The translations under genes were made by a program, and so were the position numbers. From Siphonodentalium dalli (taxonomy: Eukaryota > Mollusca > Scaphopoda > Gadilida > Siphonodentaliidae): a stretch of 64,000 nt of DNA. Positions 11,323 to 23,284 of the stretch are shown here, piece by piece. The notes beneath the pieces were generated by a model. It was not told the origin of the DNA. It did no database searches and was given only the letters and a program-made list of their open reading frames with translations. The stretch spans positions 193,986,816 through 194,050,815 of the forward strand of contig CP136066.1 in assembly GCA_032622095.1 (NCBI GenBank). Direction: 5' to 3'. Position 1 is the first letter of the stretch. Every line of letters begins with the position of its first letter.

Positions 11323-12300
11323 CGGTCACTCTACCCCCGACATTGAAAACTTAAAACGCGTTTGTCTCGCTTATATGTGCGGAAGATCGAAAGCACTGAT
11401 AAAATTTAGATCTGTTTTTTTCTCTGTATTGATAGACTGATGTATTCCCTTCGTCAAATTACATTAAACTGGCATGAACCCGAGACGTGTTGCACGCATG
11501 TTTGGGACAATATAGTCGATACATACCCTTCATATTGGTGTATAGTCTCTATAGACTAATTTTCTAGCACGAGATGAAACGCTCTTTATTAATACCTTAT
11601 CAGGAATAGAATTATATACTTGCATTGGTAAATTATATGTCTTGGAGCAGGCTCGTTTGAACTAGACCAATATGTCATCACATAGTCAAATGTCTATTTT
11701 GATTCTGAAAATCGGGCCTGACTAGGTTAAGGGTCAGGGGCCCCAATTTCACTCATGTAATATGCATCATAGTTTTGCACATATGCACTGCATGTTGAAT
11801 TTAGATATGGGCCAAAAATGAATCATTCACAACAACATAAGTAACCTCAAAATTCGGGGTGGGAGATTGTAATTGATCCGAACAAGTTGCCTGGAAAAAA
11901 AACAATATTGGTTGCATGTTCACTGTCCAATACAGATGCCGCTGTTGGAAATTTTACCGTCCCATACCATCATATGTCTCTCTACATTTATGTTTCCACG
12001 ATTTTGCAACGCACATGCACAGTTGTCTTCGAATTCTACCGCGTATACAACAAGAATATGTGTACAATGCAATAGGGTTGAAAATACTTTAAACTTCTGC
12101 ACTCTTATGTTCTGCACTCTTATGTGACGATGATAATGGTGACACGTACCACATTGTTATTATACATGTAAATCTATAATATATACAATGCAGCGAGCTC
12201 AGAGAATTAAGACGAAATTTCTTACTGATAAGTGTCAACTATATAATATAAGTGATAGAAATATTTTATTTGAGCTCTGAACAGCTCTGAACAGAAAATA
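11323..12300. other. Intergenic, little recognised
   Basis: No gene. One AAACGCTCTTTA motif near 11577. A short duplicated CTGCACTCTTATGT at about 12098-12124. Confidence 0.45.
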
Positions 12301-12309
12301 ATTTCCGCA

Positions 12310-12372
12310 TGAAAAATAAAGAGCGTTCATTGCAGGCGATAACTGAGATAGTAAGAATAAAGAGCGTTTCTG
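12310..12372. repeat. Paired AAAGAGCGTT module
   Basis: AATAAAGAGCGTT at about 12316 and again at about 12357, 42 bases apart, same orientation. A third copy in reverse lies at about 12669. Confidence 0.7.
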
Positions 12373-12718
12373 TTTTTCGACATAATTTGAACTACCTAAT
12401 GTCACAGAAGCCACATATTACTAGGTTGAATTTTTACGTTTGAAAAGTATACGGCCGTTATATGTTTTGTCAATCTTCAATCTCGGAGGCTAATTAAAGA
12501 ATATAAAAACAAGTTCTTGTACCTGAGAAATGCTGCATAGCTGAAATAATAAAATAATTATGGGTCTAATAATGTGTTATCGTAGTCGGATTAGCCATTA
12601 CTATGATCAGACCCATATGCATGATTTTACATATAATAATTAGAGAAGTGGAGAAGCATATATAATTCAAACGCTCTTTAATATCCATCGTGCTTATGTA
12701 ACGAAAGCATCACACTAT

Positions 12719-13091
12719 TTAAAGACATATTAAGGACTTGTTTGGGTGCGTGTAATTGATAAGTTATTACTCAGACGTTATGCCAACCTGGGGAATATAG
12801 CAGTATACTAACATAGCCTAAAATTTCAAAGAAATCGACCATACCACTCCATAGAAAATATCGTCTGAACTACGCTAAATTGTAAATATTTACATATGTA
12901 TTCGGGACGCAACTATCGGCGACAAACACAAATGATTTCACAATCGACCCTCATTGCATTCGATCAATATATCAGAATGACGGTGAGTGTGTTGTCAATT
13001 TGGATTAATATTCGTAAATATAACTACTTTGAGCAAGAGTATTCTCTATTTCTTTCTGATCACCCTACCGGAGTGTTTCACATCACTTTAA
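12719..13091. mobile_element. TTAA-flanked element I2
   Basis: Starts TTAAAGACATATTA and ends GTTTCACATCACTTTAA. Near-collinear with I3 and the reverse of I1. The interior reading frame at 12896-13129 is not conserved between copies. 373 bases. Confidence 0.82.
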
Positions 13092-13470
13092 GTAAATTGT
13101 TACAAAACAGGCACGACAAATTATTTTAAAGTCGATATCTGAAAATAATACATGTATTAATGAATTTAACTACACCGAGAACAGAAACATGCAAATGTCG
13201 TTATCCTGGAAAATCGAATGGGGCAAAGTGAAAGATGAATTCGATATTTCAGATAAATTTCTGCAAACCTATATTTGCTATTTAGTTAGACCCTATTGTA
13301 TCAAATAACGTACCTGGACCGAGATATTCCAATTGGAAGAAATGTTCCTGATGAATATATACTTTTCTAACTATTTATTTTATATATATTCGATGCATGC
13401 TGTAATCGAGATTAAAAGTAACAATATCTTGTTTGCAATGAATGACCTGGTTTAGTATTTATTAGTCTTC
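13092..13470. other. Intergenic, nothing recognised
   Basis: AT-rich, no gene or recognised repeat. Confidence 0.45.
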
Positions 13471-13747
13471 TTAAAGATGCTCCGTCCGATTTGACACTAA
13501 CTTTTAATTTTCACCTCAGCAGCAAACGAGCAAATTAAAACACTTGCAATCATCTTCATTTTCGTGGCACATGCATCTCAAAAATACACAAAAAATCAGT
13601 CAGTATTACGTCGAAAATGAAAGTCGATATCTAGCCATAAAAGCTCCTACATATCTGCGGATTGATAGGTTCGATTTAATTATTATCGTGTATAGAACAC
13701 GTACATGTGATGGTTTTATGGTGCTAAATCGGAGAGTACATCTTTAA
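13471..13747. mobile_element. TTAA-flanked element M1
   Basis: Starts TTAAAGATGCTCCGTCCGAT and ends ATCGGAGAGTACATCTTTAA, imperfect inverted ends including TTAA. Partial relatives of the end occur near 30150 and 35398. 277 bases, about 620 bases upstream of the FoxG TATA box. Confidence 0.7.
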
Positions 13748-14375
13748 TATATCAGGCGTGGTTTATATCATTTTGAAATGTAAAAATCCGATAGTAATGT
13801 AAAGTTATATTTTCTTTAAAAAAAATGTATGACTGAAAATATTAGGGGTTCTAATAAATTTATTATTGAAACAAGGCGAAATATCTAGAAATTTCAGGGA
13901 ATTTAAGAAATGTATAAATTTAATTTCATAAATTTATTTATGTTCACGACTAGTGTTTAGCCATGGACCAGAAAGCGACAAGAAGTAAAAAAATATATAA
14001 AGTAATTTAATTTCCTAAGAAAAGAAGTTTGGGGAAGTGAAAGACAATAAATGTCAACAAAAAGCGACGCGTGCCGTTGTTACAAATTGAACAATATTGT
14101 CCGTGAGGATGAACAATATTGGTATTTGTTTAAAGTCAGTGAGAAACGGCACCCTGCAGGAAATCTGCTATTCTTTCTCAATTATCCCCCATTATTGTTT
14201 CCGTTGACAGCTCTGCGTGACTGCCGTGTCGCGCTGCGGTCATTTAGATTTGCTGCGCCCGATTAGGGGGCGTGTTCCTGTTCTCTAATTGGATGCTGGA
14301 TCTGGATTACTGCCTCAATGACAGATGTTTACCGTATCTGACACATTTTCTGGGATTTGGCGATAAACTTGTTGC
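13748..14375 (+). promoter_or_regulatory. FoxG proximal upstream region
   Basis: The stretch between TTAA element M1 and the TATA box carries no recognised repeat. The distal part (13748-14040) is very AT-rich. The part from about 14050 is less AT-rich, with a TGACAG (Meis/TGIF-like) motif near 14204 and the reverse CCAAT box. It is the likely core promoter region. No factor site is certain. Confidence 0.45.
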
Positions 14376-14384
14376 TATATAAAA
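14376..14384 (+). promoter_or_regulatory. FoxG TATA box
   Basis: TATATAAAA lies 108 bases before the FoxG start codon, predicting a transcription start near 14405-14415 and a leader of about 80 bases. A reverse CCAAT motif (ATTGG, about 14287-14291) lies roughly 90 bases upstream of the box, a typical arrangement. The transcription start itself is inferred. Confidence 0.7.
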
Positions 14385-14437
14385 CTCGGTAGTTTGGAAA
14401 CCAGCAATTTAATCACAAATTCATCTCCGCTCATCGG

Positions 14438-14443
14438 ATGTGA
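14438..14443 (+). other. Minimal start-stop uORF in the FoxG leader
   Basis: ATGTGA, a start codon followed at once by a stop, lies 49 bases upstream of the FoxG ATG and inside the predicted 5' leader. Start-stop elements can stall ribosomes and dampen translation in animals. Any function here is speculative. Confidence 0.35.
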
Positions 14444-14491
14444 GAGTTGTATAGTATTGAGAACACAGCCACATAGAATAAACAAACCGTC

Positions 14492-15736
14492 ATGGTGGAA
14501 GAAAGAACGAAACTGCAGCAGCGAAACGCTTTCTCTATCAGCAGTATGCTTGGAGACAGGATGTTGGATGAGAACGATTCGGGACATTCCACCGGTATTA
14601 GCCCGAACGTGAGTGACGATTCTTACGAGGAAAATGAGATCGAAGTTGACGACATAGAAAGCAGGAATATGATTTCACCTGAGAAACACTTCGATGCCTG
14701 TTGTGACAGTTCTGAAGGAGACAGCTTCGGCGAAACGAAAAATAGATCTGCTGATTCATACGAAAAAATCGGAGGTAGCTTTGCTGAGGAGGGGAAATTA
14801 GAGATGAACAATAACAAGGTTTCAAAAGACGACGAGAAAGCCCATAGAAGTGCAGGTAAACAGGATAAACCGCCGTTCAGTTATAATGCTCTTATCATGA
14901 TGGCCATTCGAAGCAGCCCAGAGAAAAGACTAACATTAAATGGTATCTACGAGTTTATCATGAAGAATTTTCCGTATTACAGAGACAACAAGCAGGGTTG
15001 GCAGAACTCGATCAGACACAATCTAAGTCTGAACAAATGTTTCGTTAAAGTTCCTCGTCACTATGACGACCCGGGAAAGGGCAACTACTGGATGATTGAC
15101 CCTTCGTGTGATGACGTCTTCATTGGAGGAACAACCGGAAAGTTACGCAGACGATCAACGGCGGCTTCCAGAAGCAGAATAGCAGCCCTCAAGAGAGCGG
15201 GGTATCCCCACTACGCATTCGGAAATTACCCCTACCCAATGAACAAGATACAGTCACCATTCTTACCACTGTCGATGTATCAGTTATCCGGCGGCGCACA
15301 ACAAGGTAATTCTCAACAGGGTTATGGTTCTTTGTTGTCATATCCATTTCACGGACTCGGTGGGTTTATGCCACAACAAAACAGCAGACTTTCTTCCAAC
15401 GCTTCAAACTTTTCGGTTGAACGTTTACTGAGTCAGGACTCATCTTCTGTGAACCATGCGGAGGTAATGAGTGCTTCATCGAATAGTGCTACGAACAATT
15501 TCAACTCCCTGTATGGCGGATTGAACCCACATCTTCTTTTTCCTCAACTGTCACTGAGAGGAGCATCTGCTGGACAATTCCCTTCTGAACTATATCCCAG
15601 TTTTCACGGACTACACGTGTCGCCGACATCTGCTTTTTCGTTCGCGACCGGACTGCAGCCTCAAGCAACAGACTTAGTGAGCACGAGTAAAATTAGGAAC
15701 ACATCGAGTTCTCCAGTCTCAGTGAGGACGAATTAA
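14492..15736 (+). CDS. FoxG: Forkhead transcription factor, FoxG class (BF-1/slp-like)
   Basis: A 414-residue intact single-exon reading frame. FoxG proteins are nuclear forkhead DNA-binding factors, mostly repressors, that pattern anterior neural and sensory ectoderm. Seen: an eh1-type Groucho-binding motif FSISSML at residues 14-20; an acidic Ser-rich linker (about 30-120); the forkhead domain at about 125-222, starting [10 protein letters not shown], with recognition helix [13 protein letters not shown] (172-184) and wing [14 protein letters not shown]; then the class-diagnostic [16 protein letters not shown]. The C-terminal half is rich in Ser, Gln, Gly, Tyr and Pro and holds SPFLPL (255-260) and FSVERLL (307-313), which resemble conserved vertebrate FoxG1 patches. 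The start is the first in-frame ATG after an in-frame TAG at 14474-14476. Lack of introns and length fit FoxG. I am sure of forkhead and very confident of FoxG. The tissue role is inferred from the family. Confidence 0.96.
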   Translation: MVEERTKLQQRNAFSISSMLGDRMLDENDSGHSTGISPNVSDDSYEENEIEVDDIESRNMISPEKHFDACCDSSEGDSFGETKNRSADSYEKIGGSFAEEGKLEMNNNKVSKDDEKAHRSAGKQDKPPFSYNALIMMAIRSSPEKRLTLNGIYEFIMKNFPYYRDNKQGWQNSIRHNLSLNKCFVKVPRHYDDPGKGNYWMIDPSCDDVFIGGTTGKLRRRSTAASRSRIAALKRAGYPHYAFGNYPYPMNKIQSPFLPLSMYQLSGGAQQGNSQQGYGSLLSYPFHGLGGFMPQQNSRLSSNASNFSVERLLSQDSSSVNHAEVMSASSNSATNNFNSLYGGLNPHLLFPQLSLRGASAGQFPSELYPSFHGLHVSPTSAFSFATGLQPQATDLVSTSKIRNTSSSPVSVRTN

Positions 15737-16227
15737 CTTGTAAGTTTCGTACTTTATGTCACCAAATTGTCATGCATATTTCCATCATTATCATCATGGA
15801 CATCATTGTTACAGTAAGACCCAAAGTAATCGACCCCTTATAACCACATCAGAATTATGGGTATTTTTTCAGGATTTAGTCGGAAATATGGCTTGTTGCC
15901 ATTAATCGGAAAGCTCTCCCCGAGAGAGCTTTCCGACTAATGGCAACAAGCCATATTTCCGACTAAATCCTGAAATTTTTCCAATAATTCTGATGTGGTT
16001 AAGGGGTCGATTACTTAGGGCATTACTGTACATAAAAGATAGTTAAAGATATCACAATCGATTTGACACCATTACAAAACGGAACTACTATTTGCATGTT
16101 TTATATACCCCAAAATAATTAAATAGCTCATTTGAGATCAGTTATGGGAGGATTTGTTATCATATATCGAATTTCAGATGAGCCGTATTGACTCTTGATT
16201 TCTTGTCAGCCCCCCATCCAGAATAAA
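15737..16227 (+). terminator. Putative FoxG 3' UTR and poly(A) signal
   Basis: No AATAAA hexamer was found between the stop codon and 16222-16227 (AATAAA); ATTAAA occurs near 16117. If the first AATAAA is used, the 3' UTR would be about 500 bases and would contain MITE T1 with its long hairpin. A donor-like GTAAGT sits at 15740-15745, four bases after the stop codon, so a spliced 3' UTR is also possible. Confidence 0.4.
15812..16028. mobile_element. Long-hairpin MITE T1 (TA target, Tc1/mariner-like)
   Basis: Two arms of about 100 bases are near-perfect reverse complements. Ends are CAGTAA and TTACTG, and both sides are flanked by TA (15810-15811 and 16029-16030). TA duplication and CAGT ends fit the Tc1/mariner superfamily. 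It starts 76 bases after the FoxG stop. Confidence 0.85.
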
Positions 16228-16237
16228 ATATTCAGCT

Positions 16238-16450
16238 ATGTTAAAGAGCTTTTATGCTTTAGTTGCACATATATCAATGAAACAAACGTTTATTTCTATA
16301 GCATTTTCAATTTGAATATGACCGGTGAGCAAAAAAAAAACTTAAATGTATTATGTTGAAGAGCGCTCTGCTTTAATTGCACATATACGAATGACACAAA
16401 TGTTTATTTCTAGGATTTTCAATTTTAATGTGCCCGGTGGTCAAAACATG
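16238..16450. repeat. Diverged tandem duplication, period about 114
   Basis: The block from ATGTTAAAGAGC through TTGCACATATA, AACAAACGTTTATTTCTA, TTTTCAATTT and CCGGTG..CAAAA occurs twice (landmark TTGCACATA at 16263 and 16377). Confidence 0.75.
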
Positions 16451-17735
16451 GCATACAAAGAATTTGTTTTTAATAAGTCGGTGTCAACTCGAATGGGGTA
16501 TGTTTAATAATATATACAGCATACAAAATTTCCCCACCTGTAGATTATCTTATTGGATAGTGTCTTTCCCTTGTGTAACCAATTAGAAATATCATAGCAT
16601 TAGTTTCCATATGTATAGTAATATAACCGATGGATTATTTACCCCCCACACCAGAAACAGTCAAAAACAACAACAAATTAAATTAAACACTTTTTGAAGC
16701 AATTATGTCCATTGGCATGACATCTGTTCTTTTTTCTTGTCTGTATACATCTTAGATATTTTATAAAATAAGGAGAAGAGTTCCAATTGTACTATCTAGG
16801 TTTTTCAAATGGCTTATCACGACCGATAGTTATTACTTATACACCGCAATTTATGAATGTAAAGCGGTAGTATTGTACTCATTAGCTAATAGTCTCAAGA
16901 ATAAAAATTGATTACCATTGAATTGGAATATTTGTATAATGAGATGAGTATATTTTATTCATCCGGTTGAATAATAGTATGCAGTTTGGTTATCGATCTT
17001 ATATTCTAAATACACTGCCTATTGATATATATGATCCATTTGTACCAATTCAAGATACTATTACTGATATAATAGTCACCTCGCCGTATCCAGAGCGCAA
17101 AAACAGTCATATATATCGACACTTTCCCATCAAGCGCACAAACTTTTTTAATAATTTTACATTATTTTGCAGAATTTTTTTATTATTTCGTTCCTGTTGG
17201 GTAACGCTTATTGTGCTATTGTTTCAAAGGATCAACGTATCACTCAAATCCGCCTAAAATAGAAATTAAACCATGCCATCATATCATTTTTATTGTATAT
17301 ATATTAAATGTGGAGGAATATTTCTACGATCACATACTCTAAAACTCTATAATGGTTGGCCTGTACTGTGCAATCCTATTGCGGATTATTAGCGAACAAA
17401 AGCTAGATACTGTGGCAATTGACGAATTATTTTCAATATAATTGACGGGTAATTTTAAAGTTCTTTTGGTGATTTTGACTTTCTGCTATATAATTGAAAT
17501 TGAAACTCGACTTTAACTTTACAAGCTTCCATTGTGTTCGTTGAAAAATCTAAATCAACAACTAACGGCTAATAACGGAGATATTCTCAACAGATAAAAC
17601 AAGAAATTCATTGTAATTGCGTGATATTCCTCACAGGAAAGGTCACAAAATAGCGCGCACGTAATAAAACCTTCAATTTAATCAAATGACACTAAAATTA
17701 TCGAAGGCTTAATTATACCTTTTGAGCTAAGCTAC
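16451..17735. other. Intergenic, nothing recognised
   Basis: Very AT-rich. No gene, RNA or recognised repeat. A 96-residue frame near 16967-17257 has no recognisable domain. Confidence 0.45.
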
Positions 17736-18060
17736 AATCTCATTGCTCCGAGAAAGTGCGTGATTTGGGAATAACAAACGAATACGAGCATGGGCGGCGT
17801 TCAGCCACGTGCGCCCAGTAACACGTGCCTAGAAGCCAAACGATTGGGCTCACGCTGTGTCTGTAATGACTGCTATCTGTAATTATCCTCGTCCGGTACT
17901 AATTTATGCTATCCCGTATTCGATAAGACAAATTTGTGCCGATGGCGAAATGAATGACTTATTTTTGGATGCGTTTATTTGCTGAAAACAATAGCTCAAT
18001 AACCGTTAGTTGTCGCCTCTTATTATGTGAGGCGCAGGTGCTTGTACCGATGGTCAAAAT
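17736..18060. promoter_or_regulatory. Candidate single-copy regulatory block downstream of FoxG
   Basis: CpG-richer, non-repetitive block with CACGTG-type E-boxes (AGCCACGTGCGCC, AACACGTGCC), TAATTA/TAATGA sites and GCAGGTGC. About 2 kb downstream of FoxG and an enhancer candidate by composition only. Confidence 0.3.
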
Positions 18061-18320
18061 TCAATAAATATAGGGGTACCTGAATTATGAAAAATCTCTT
18101 TTTTTAATAGTGTACATGTCACATAATGTGTTTTTCATTTTGATTGACTTTTCCCCACATTTTAGTTCTTAATTTTGTTTAACTATTGGTACAATCACTT
18201 GCACATGATGTAACTCATTATTAGTTGAACGAATGACATGCCGATATGCTCGATATATCTTGATTCTTCTAAGTGAAATGCAAAACAGTCAGTGTGGAAA
18301 CTGATGATAGTTTTGAATTA

Positions 18321-18520
18321 CAGTAATTCCCTAAATAATCGACTCCTTAACCGGCCACATCAGAATTATGGGTAACTTTTCAGGATTTATTCAGAAATAT
18401 GGCTTGTATGGCACTGAGAGCTTTCCGATGAATGGCAACAAGCCATATTTCCGATTAAATCCTGAAAAGTTACCCACAATTCTGCTGTGGTTAAGGAGTC
18501 GATTATTTAAGGCATTACTG
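18321..18520. mobile_element. Long-hairpin MITE T2
   Basis: Same family as T1, with CAGTAA/TTACTG ends and TA on both sides. The left arm has lost part of the loop-proximal sequence, so the hairpin is asymmetric. About 200 bases. Confidence 0.85.
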
Positions 18521-19242
18521 TAGATTTGAATAGACTGATTGAGTGATTTTTACTCTGGCGACTTTTTGTGAGGACATTTTAATTCAAAGTGAATAGGGTA
18601 GTCTGATATTTCAGTGGCATTGCCACTGCCGCTTTCACAAAGCACTCAAGTTTATTTCAACTTGTAACTTAAATTGCAACATTGCAGAAGTGTTATCGTT
18701 TAATTTACTAATTAATTGGTTAAATACTTTTCGCCCTCGAATTGACATTTTGGATGTAAATCAGCGACAAAATAACATAAAATTAATTTTAAATTTTGGA
18801 GATGAAACTCTTTTCACCAACATATTTCAGTCAATATTATATTAGGTATATAGTGCACATTGTACATGTAGTTTATTTCGTAAAATACACATCAGAAGTA
18901 CATTGATACTATATGGTTTGGTTGTATCACTAAATCGCTATATAACTTGATCAGTGTGTTAAATCGCAATGATGTCTAAATTTTAAAACGATGATAACTT
19001 AGTGCATGAAAAACGAGGAAGTTTTTCGAGAAAGTCTTCGGGCTTCTTTTGTTTTGTATACTGTATATATGTATCATAATGGAGGAATGAATTTTGTATA
19101 TTGAATATATATATAGTTTCCAAATGTTATTTATTTTTGAATGAGTTGAATAATGATTTATATATAGTTATTGCAACAATGGATTTATCAATTGTAATAA
19201 TGACATATCAATAAACCAATCATAATGAACCTTATCTCTTGT
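18521..19242. other. Intergenic, nothing recognised
   Basis: AT-rich, no gene or recognised repeat. Confidence 0.45.
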
Positions 19243-19637
19243 TTAACCCTTTATTTACCCAACAGAACGGCCCTGTGCCAATGCATTCTCTTATATATGC
19301 GAGTCGACCATAGGTCGCCTCGCATATATAATAGAATGCATTGGCTTAACACATGCAAAATTATAAAATTGTTAAAGAATGTAAGAAAAAATGGTAAAAA
19401 GTGTTAAAAAAAGATTTTTGTTAGGCCAATGTATTCTCTTATATATGCGAGGCGACCTATGGTCGACTCGCATATATAAGAGAATGCATTGGCACAGGGC
19501 ATAACTGTAACTATCACAATGTGGTCAAGGAGTCGGTTCCAATGATATCCATATTTGTTCTATTGAGACAGACCGAAAATATTTTAGGCTGTTGAAGCTT
19601 TATTTGGCCGGTTTTGGCCGGTTTGTTGGGTAAAGGG
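19243..19637. mobile_element. Palindromic MITE A2
   Basis: Starts TTAACCCTTTATTTACCC (a 4-base TTTA insertion relative to A1) and ends GTTGGGTAAAGGG at 19637, where the right TTAA is lost to GACG. Two internal palindromes with minor arm mutations. Confidence 0.83.
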
Positions 19638-20206
19638 ACGATATCCAAGCAGTATATTATATCTCACTATATATAGTATTCCCAGAATGCAATTTAGACC
19701 AATTCACCATATATAGCCGATCGCGAATGAGTCGTAATTATATAGAAATGCATTAACCGAGTGCAATAAATTCGATTTGAGCAGAGCTTCAGCGAGGCTC
19801 GAATTGAATTTAGTGGACGGGGTTAATAAATTTCGTATATAATTGCGACGAATTTGATATCCATTTTATCACATAATCACAGTTTAGCAAAGAAAAAACG
19901 ATTTCGAAACGACTCGGGTTAAAAATTAATATTGAGTTCCTGCTTATACCTGGCCCGAACCTCCCTCCAGCTAAAATATAGACAAGTCCAATATATACTT
20001 CTACACTTATATAGGCGTGGCTTTTAGTAAAGAATGTGTTAATCGCTGTAAACCTTACGATCGTGTATCTGTATACAACAATATCCCTCTGCGGTCGAGT
20101 CTTGTGTGGGCGAACGACATCCCGACAAAAACATGATCGTGCATGTGTACAAGAAGCACGCACACATTGTCCACGATTAACTTGATTTATATTTGCTCTT
20201 CTATGC
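19638..20206. other. Intergenic
   Basis: No gene recognised. A 117-residue minus-strand frame at 19810-20163 matches no family I know and has no supporting context. Confidence 0.4.
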
Positions 20207-20689
20207 TTAATCTCTACTCTGGCTAACCCCCGTAGAGATCATATTCCACCTGTACAAAACCTCGGAACTTTTTGAAGTTTTGACAGGGAACCTTATAAAG
20301 TCGAAAAATAACGCGGGGAATATATTTATTTGTCATTATCTGTTCCTTAATAATGTACTTCACAGAAAATTGCTTGCTTTTTGTGACTTTTCTGAGCCGA
20401 TATCGCAATAAACATTGAATTAGTTACACATGCAGGAGTAATTCCATAATTGTAAGAGATGCATAGAAAATCGCTCACCAAATCATTTAAATCGGGACAT
20501 TTCGAATTTGGACCTTCACAGCGAAGGACATTAGTAAGGACCATATAATATACTTAGAAATATATTCCCCGGGTTATTTTGTCAACTTCATAAAGTTCCC
20601 TGTCAAAACTACAAAAAGTTCCAAGCTTTTGTACTGGTGGAATATGATCTGTACGGGCGTTAACCAGAGTAGAGATTCATGGCATGATC
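20207..20689. mobile_element. Foldback element F1
   Basis: Arms of about 150 bases mirror each other: GATCATATTCCACC, TTTTGACAGGGAACCTTATA and GGGGAATATATT on the left recur as reverse complements on the right. The unit ends near GAGATTCATGGCATGATC. An intact TTAA at 20487-20490 is the unoccupied equivalent of the A3 insertion site in F2. Confidence 0.78.
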
Positions 20690-20912
20690 TATGCTTCTTG
20701 TAGAACGATCAAGGTTTCTTGTAAGTGCCCACGATCCATCGAAGAGTCAGGTGTTGGTTACCGGATTGTCTTGTATTCATGGGTCTTCATATAAGAATGT
20801 GGCAGTTTGAACAAATATGCTACTATATATGTAGACTCTATATATTGGACGGGTTACAACACCAATGATAGGCACCAAACAAGACACGCACTTGTAAAGA
20901 CTGGTTTCTATA

Positions 20913-21377
20913 GTAAAAGGGACACAAGGCACTCGTAAAAACACAACTAATAAAAAAATGGAGAAATAGATAATCTTTGTTCTTATATTCATTATTGATA
21001 GTTCTGCAACAACGAAATTTCGCGTGTTGAAACCATTAACATACCAAACAACAACAATCGTGTAGTAAATTCAAACATTTTAGTCTGATTTTCCGAATAT
21101 TTTTCAATGCTTCCACCATTTCAAATGTTTGCGTCAAATATTAAGTTAACTTTGGTATCAAATTCGACTTTGTTTGGTAATGCCACCGTAACAGCAATGT
21201 TTACATAACAATGGCGTCAGTGTGCTATTTCTCGTTAGTGGAGAGTTATCAATAATGAAAATTAGAATGAAATCGATCTATTTTACATGTACTTGTCGAT
21301 GATAGTTGTTTTACAGACTTTTATAAAATTTGTTTTATTTTGCATAAACTCACTTCGAAGGCCTTAAGTCCCTTTAA
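20913..21377. mobile_element. Element K2
   Basis: Reverse-oriented homologue of K1: left end GTAAAAGGGACACAAGGCAC (TTAA mutated to GTAA) and right end AAGTCCCTTTAA. Shared interior includes the CGAAATTTCGCGTGTTGAAA region. 465 bases. Confidence 0.7.
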
Positions 21378-21394
21378 TTTCTCGATAGCTCCGA

Positions 21395-21700
21395 ATGCCT
21401 ACCGTTATCAGAGGAAAGCTCGTATAATTAAACGGACATGGCTCATTCGAGCTTTGAAATTTTGTCTACTTAATTTGGAAGGAGATATAAAATATTGGTT
21501 GATAAATGCACGGAATATTGATATACCGACTTCGTATTCTCTGATAAATTCTTACCATGATAGATATATATGCATGGTCACAGCCATTTTCCAGCTGTTT
21601 TAACTTTTTCGCACAAAAGTGAAATAGACGCTCTCTCTCTTTCTACCATATCATGAATAGACCAACGCGGAAAGATTTGTTTTCTGTTCCATGCCGTGCA
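21395..21700. repeat. Repeat N and AAAGAGCG-type module, reverse copy
   Basis: Carries the reverse complement of the GAGCCATGTCCGTTTAAT and AAATTACGTAGAC blocks, then GGTCACAGCCATTTTCCAG and a degraded GACGCTCTCTC followed by TACCATATCATGAATAGAC. Matches the order at 43.7-44.6 kb. Confidence 0.55.
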
Positions 21701-22920
21701 CATGGCGGTTGTTTGTGTGGGACCCAAACCACCGCGCGTTCAAATATGTATTGTTTATGACTTCCATGCATCTTTCTGGGACATTAACGGCCGAATTCTG
21801 GTCCCTGGTCTAGACCAGGGTTTCATGTAAACTATAGTCTAGACCAGGCCGAAACCACGGTGATCGCGATGTGTTACCCAGCTTCGAGACGAGTAAGCTG
21901 TGATTATTGGTCAGCACTGGTCCATATTCTCGTCTTTTTGAAACTCAGGTTTACGTAAACCATGGTTTGCCTTCTTATTGTCATTCAAGCCTGTGTCGGT
22001 ATGTTCATAATTCGAACCATGTGGTAACGTACAAGTTCTGGTAACAGAAACATATGTATTTTTTGGAAGCATAAAATTTATCTTTATGTTAACCAAATAG
22101 GAATTGTGTTTTATTGATATGCCGTGTAGAAGAAAGATTATAATTATATATGAACTGGACAAAATGTAATATGATCGATAATTATGTGTGTTATATGTAA
22201 TAGTCTACAACTGAGACCTGGTACCCCCCCTGGTCTGAGATTTTTGTATAAACCGAGACTTGAACCTGAGACGAGAATACCTTTTTCTGTTTTCGCAGTA
22301 ACGATACAGATTGGTAATTTGATTGTAAATCATGCGTGCGTTTATCTGGCTTTACCCGTGGAGTTTTATTTATAACATCCTTGTCGTGTTTGAAAGCATA
22401 TTACCGTTAGATGGATTAAGTCAGATTTTCGTGCTATTATTTATAATATGTTATCGATGGGTTTGGTGGACACGGATAAATAGGGAATGATAGTAGTTTT
22501 GCAATCGGAACGTAATTCGCGTTGGATGTGGGTGTCTTTCGTTCCGTGTTTCTCAAATGAATTGAGGTCGGAGCTAGTTTTGATAGCACTAATTCATCAT
22601 TTGAGAATAAATTATTGCTGGACTGGATATCCAATATAACAGCAAAAACTCTCAAAATTATATTAAGACAGAACGAAAAATCGTGGTTCAGAATAAGGAA
22701 ATGTCCGATTAAATTGAATTAAATTAAATTAAATGCATGGGACCCCTGCTCTTGATTAACGATTTAATTGGTCCGGTTTCTTAAGCCTTGACATTTCAAA
22801 TTGGTTTATTTGTCATAATTTATCTTTAAACATGGATTTGGAAAATTTACATGGCCATGAAAATATCTGCTATCGGGAGTGTGATACAACGCACCCATCT
22901 CGATTTTTTTCCGATACCTA

Positions 22921-22940
22921 CCCCCCCCCCCCCCCCCCCC
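22921..22940 (+). repeat. Poly-C tract
   Basis: About 20 consecutive C. Prone to length error in assembly. Confidence 0.95.
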
Positions 22941-23284
22941 GGTTGTGACCATTACATTTTCTGGAAACTTATTTTCAATAACTTCAATCACGGCGATAGT
23001 TATTTAGAATCTTTCTAAATTTTCAACTTCTTGCAAATTCCCAAGTCCGCGAAATTACATTGCACATGTCACCCCCTCACACCAATGAATTGCTGAAAAT
23101 TTCCAACAAGTACCTCGCTATTTCCAGTTGTTGGAAATTCCCTCATGATATCCCCAAAATAATGGTTCGAAATGTTTTCAAGAGATGAATATAATGTATG
23201 GGTAATATTTTGACGCAAAGTTGAACAATATATAGTTGGCTCTTGGTCTGAACAAACAATAATTTTACACTATACATTGATTGT

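Noticed and set aside
14394-14825. Alternative frames overlapping the FoxG 5' region on both strands
   Set aside because: They overlap the clear FoxG frame and carry no domain; shadows of the real gene.
19810-20163. 117-residue minus-strand frame
   Set aside because: No recognised domain, start context or neighbour, and of a length expected by chance in this much sequence.
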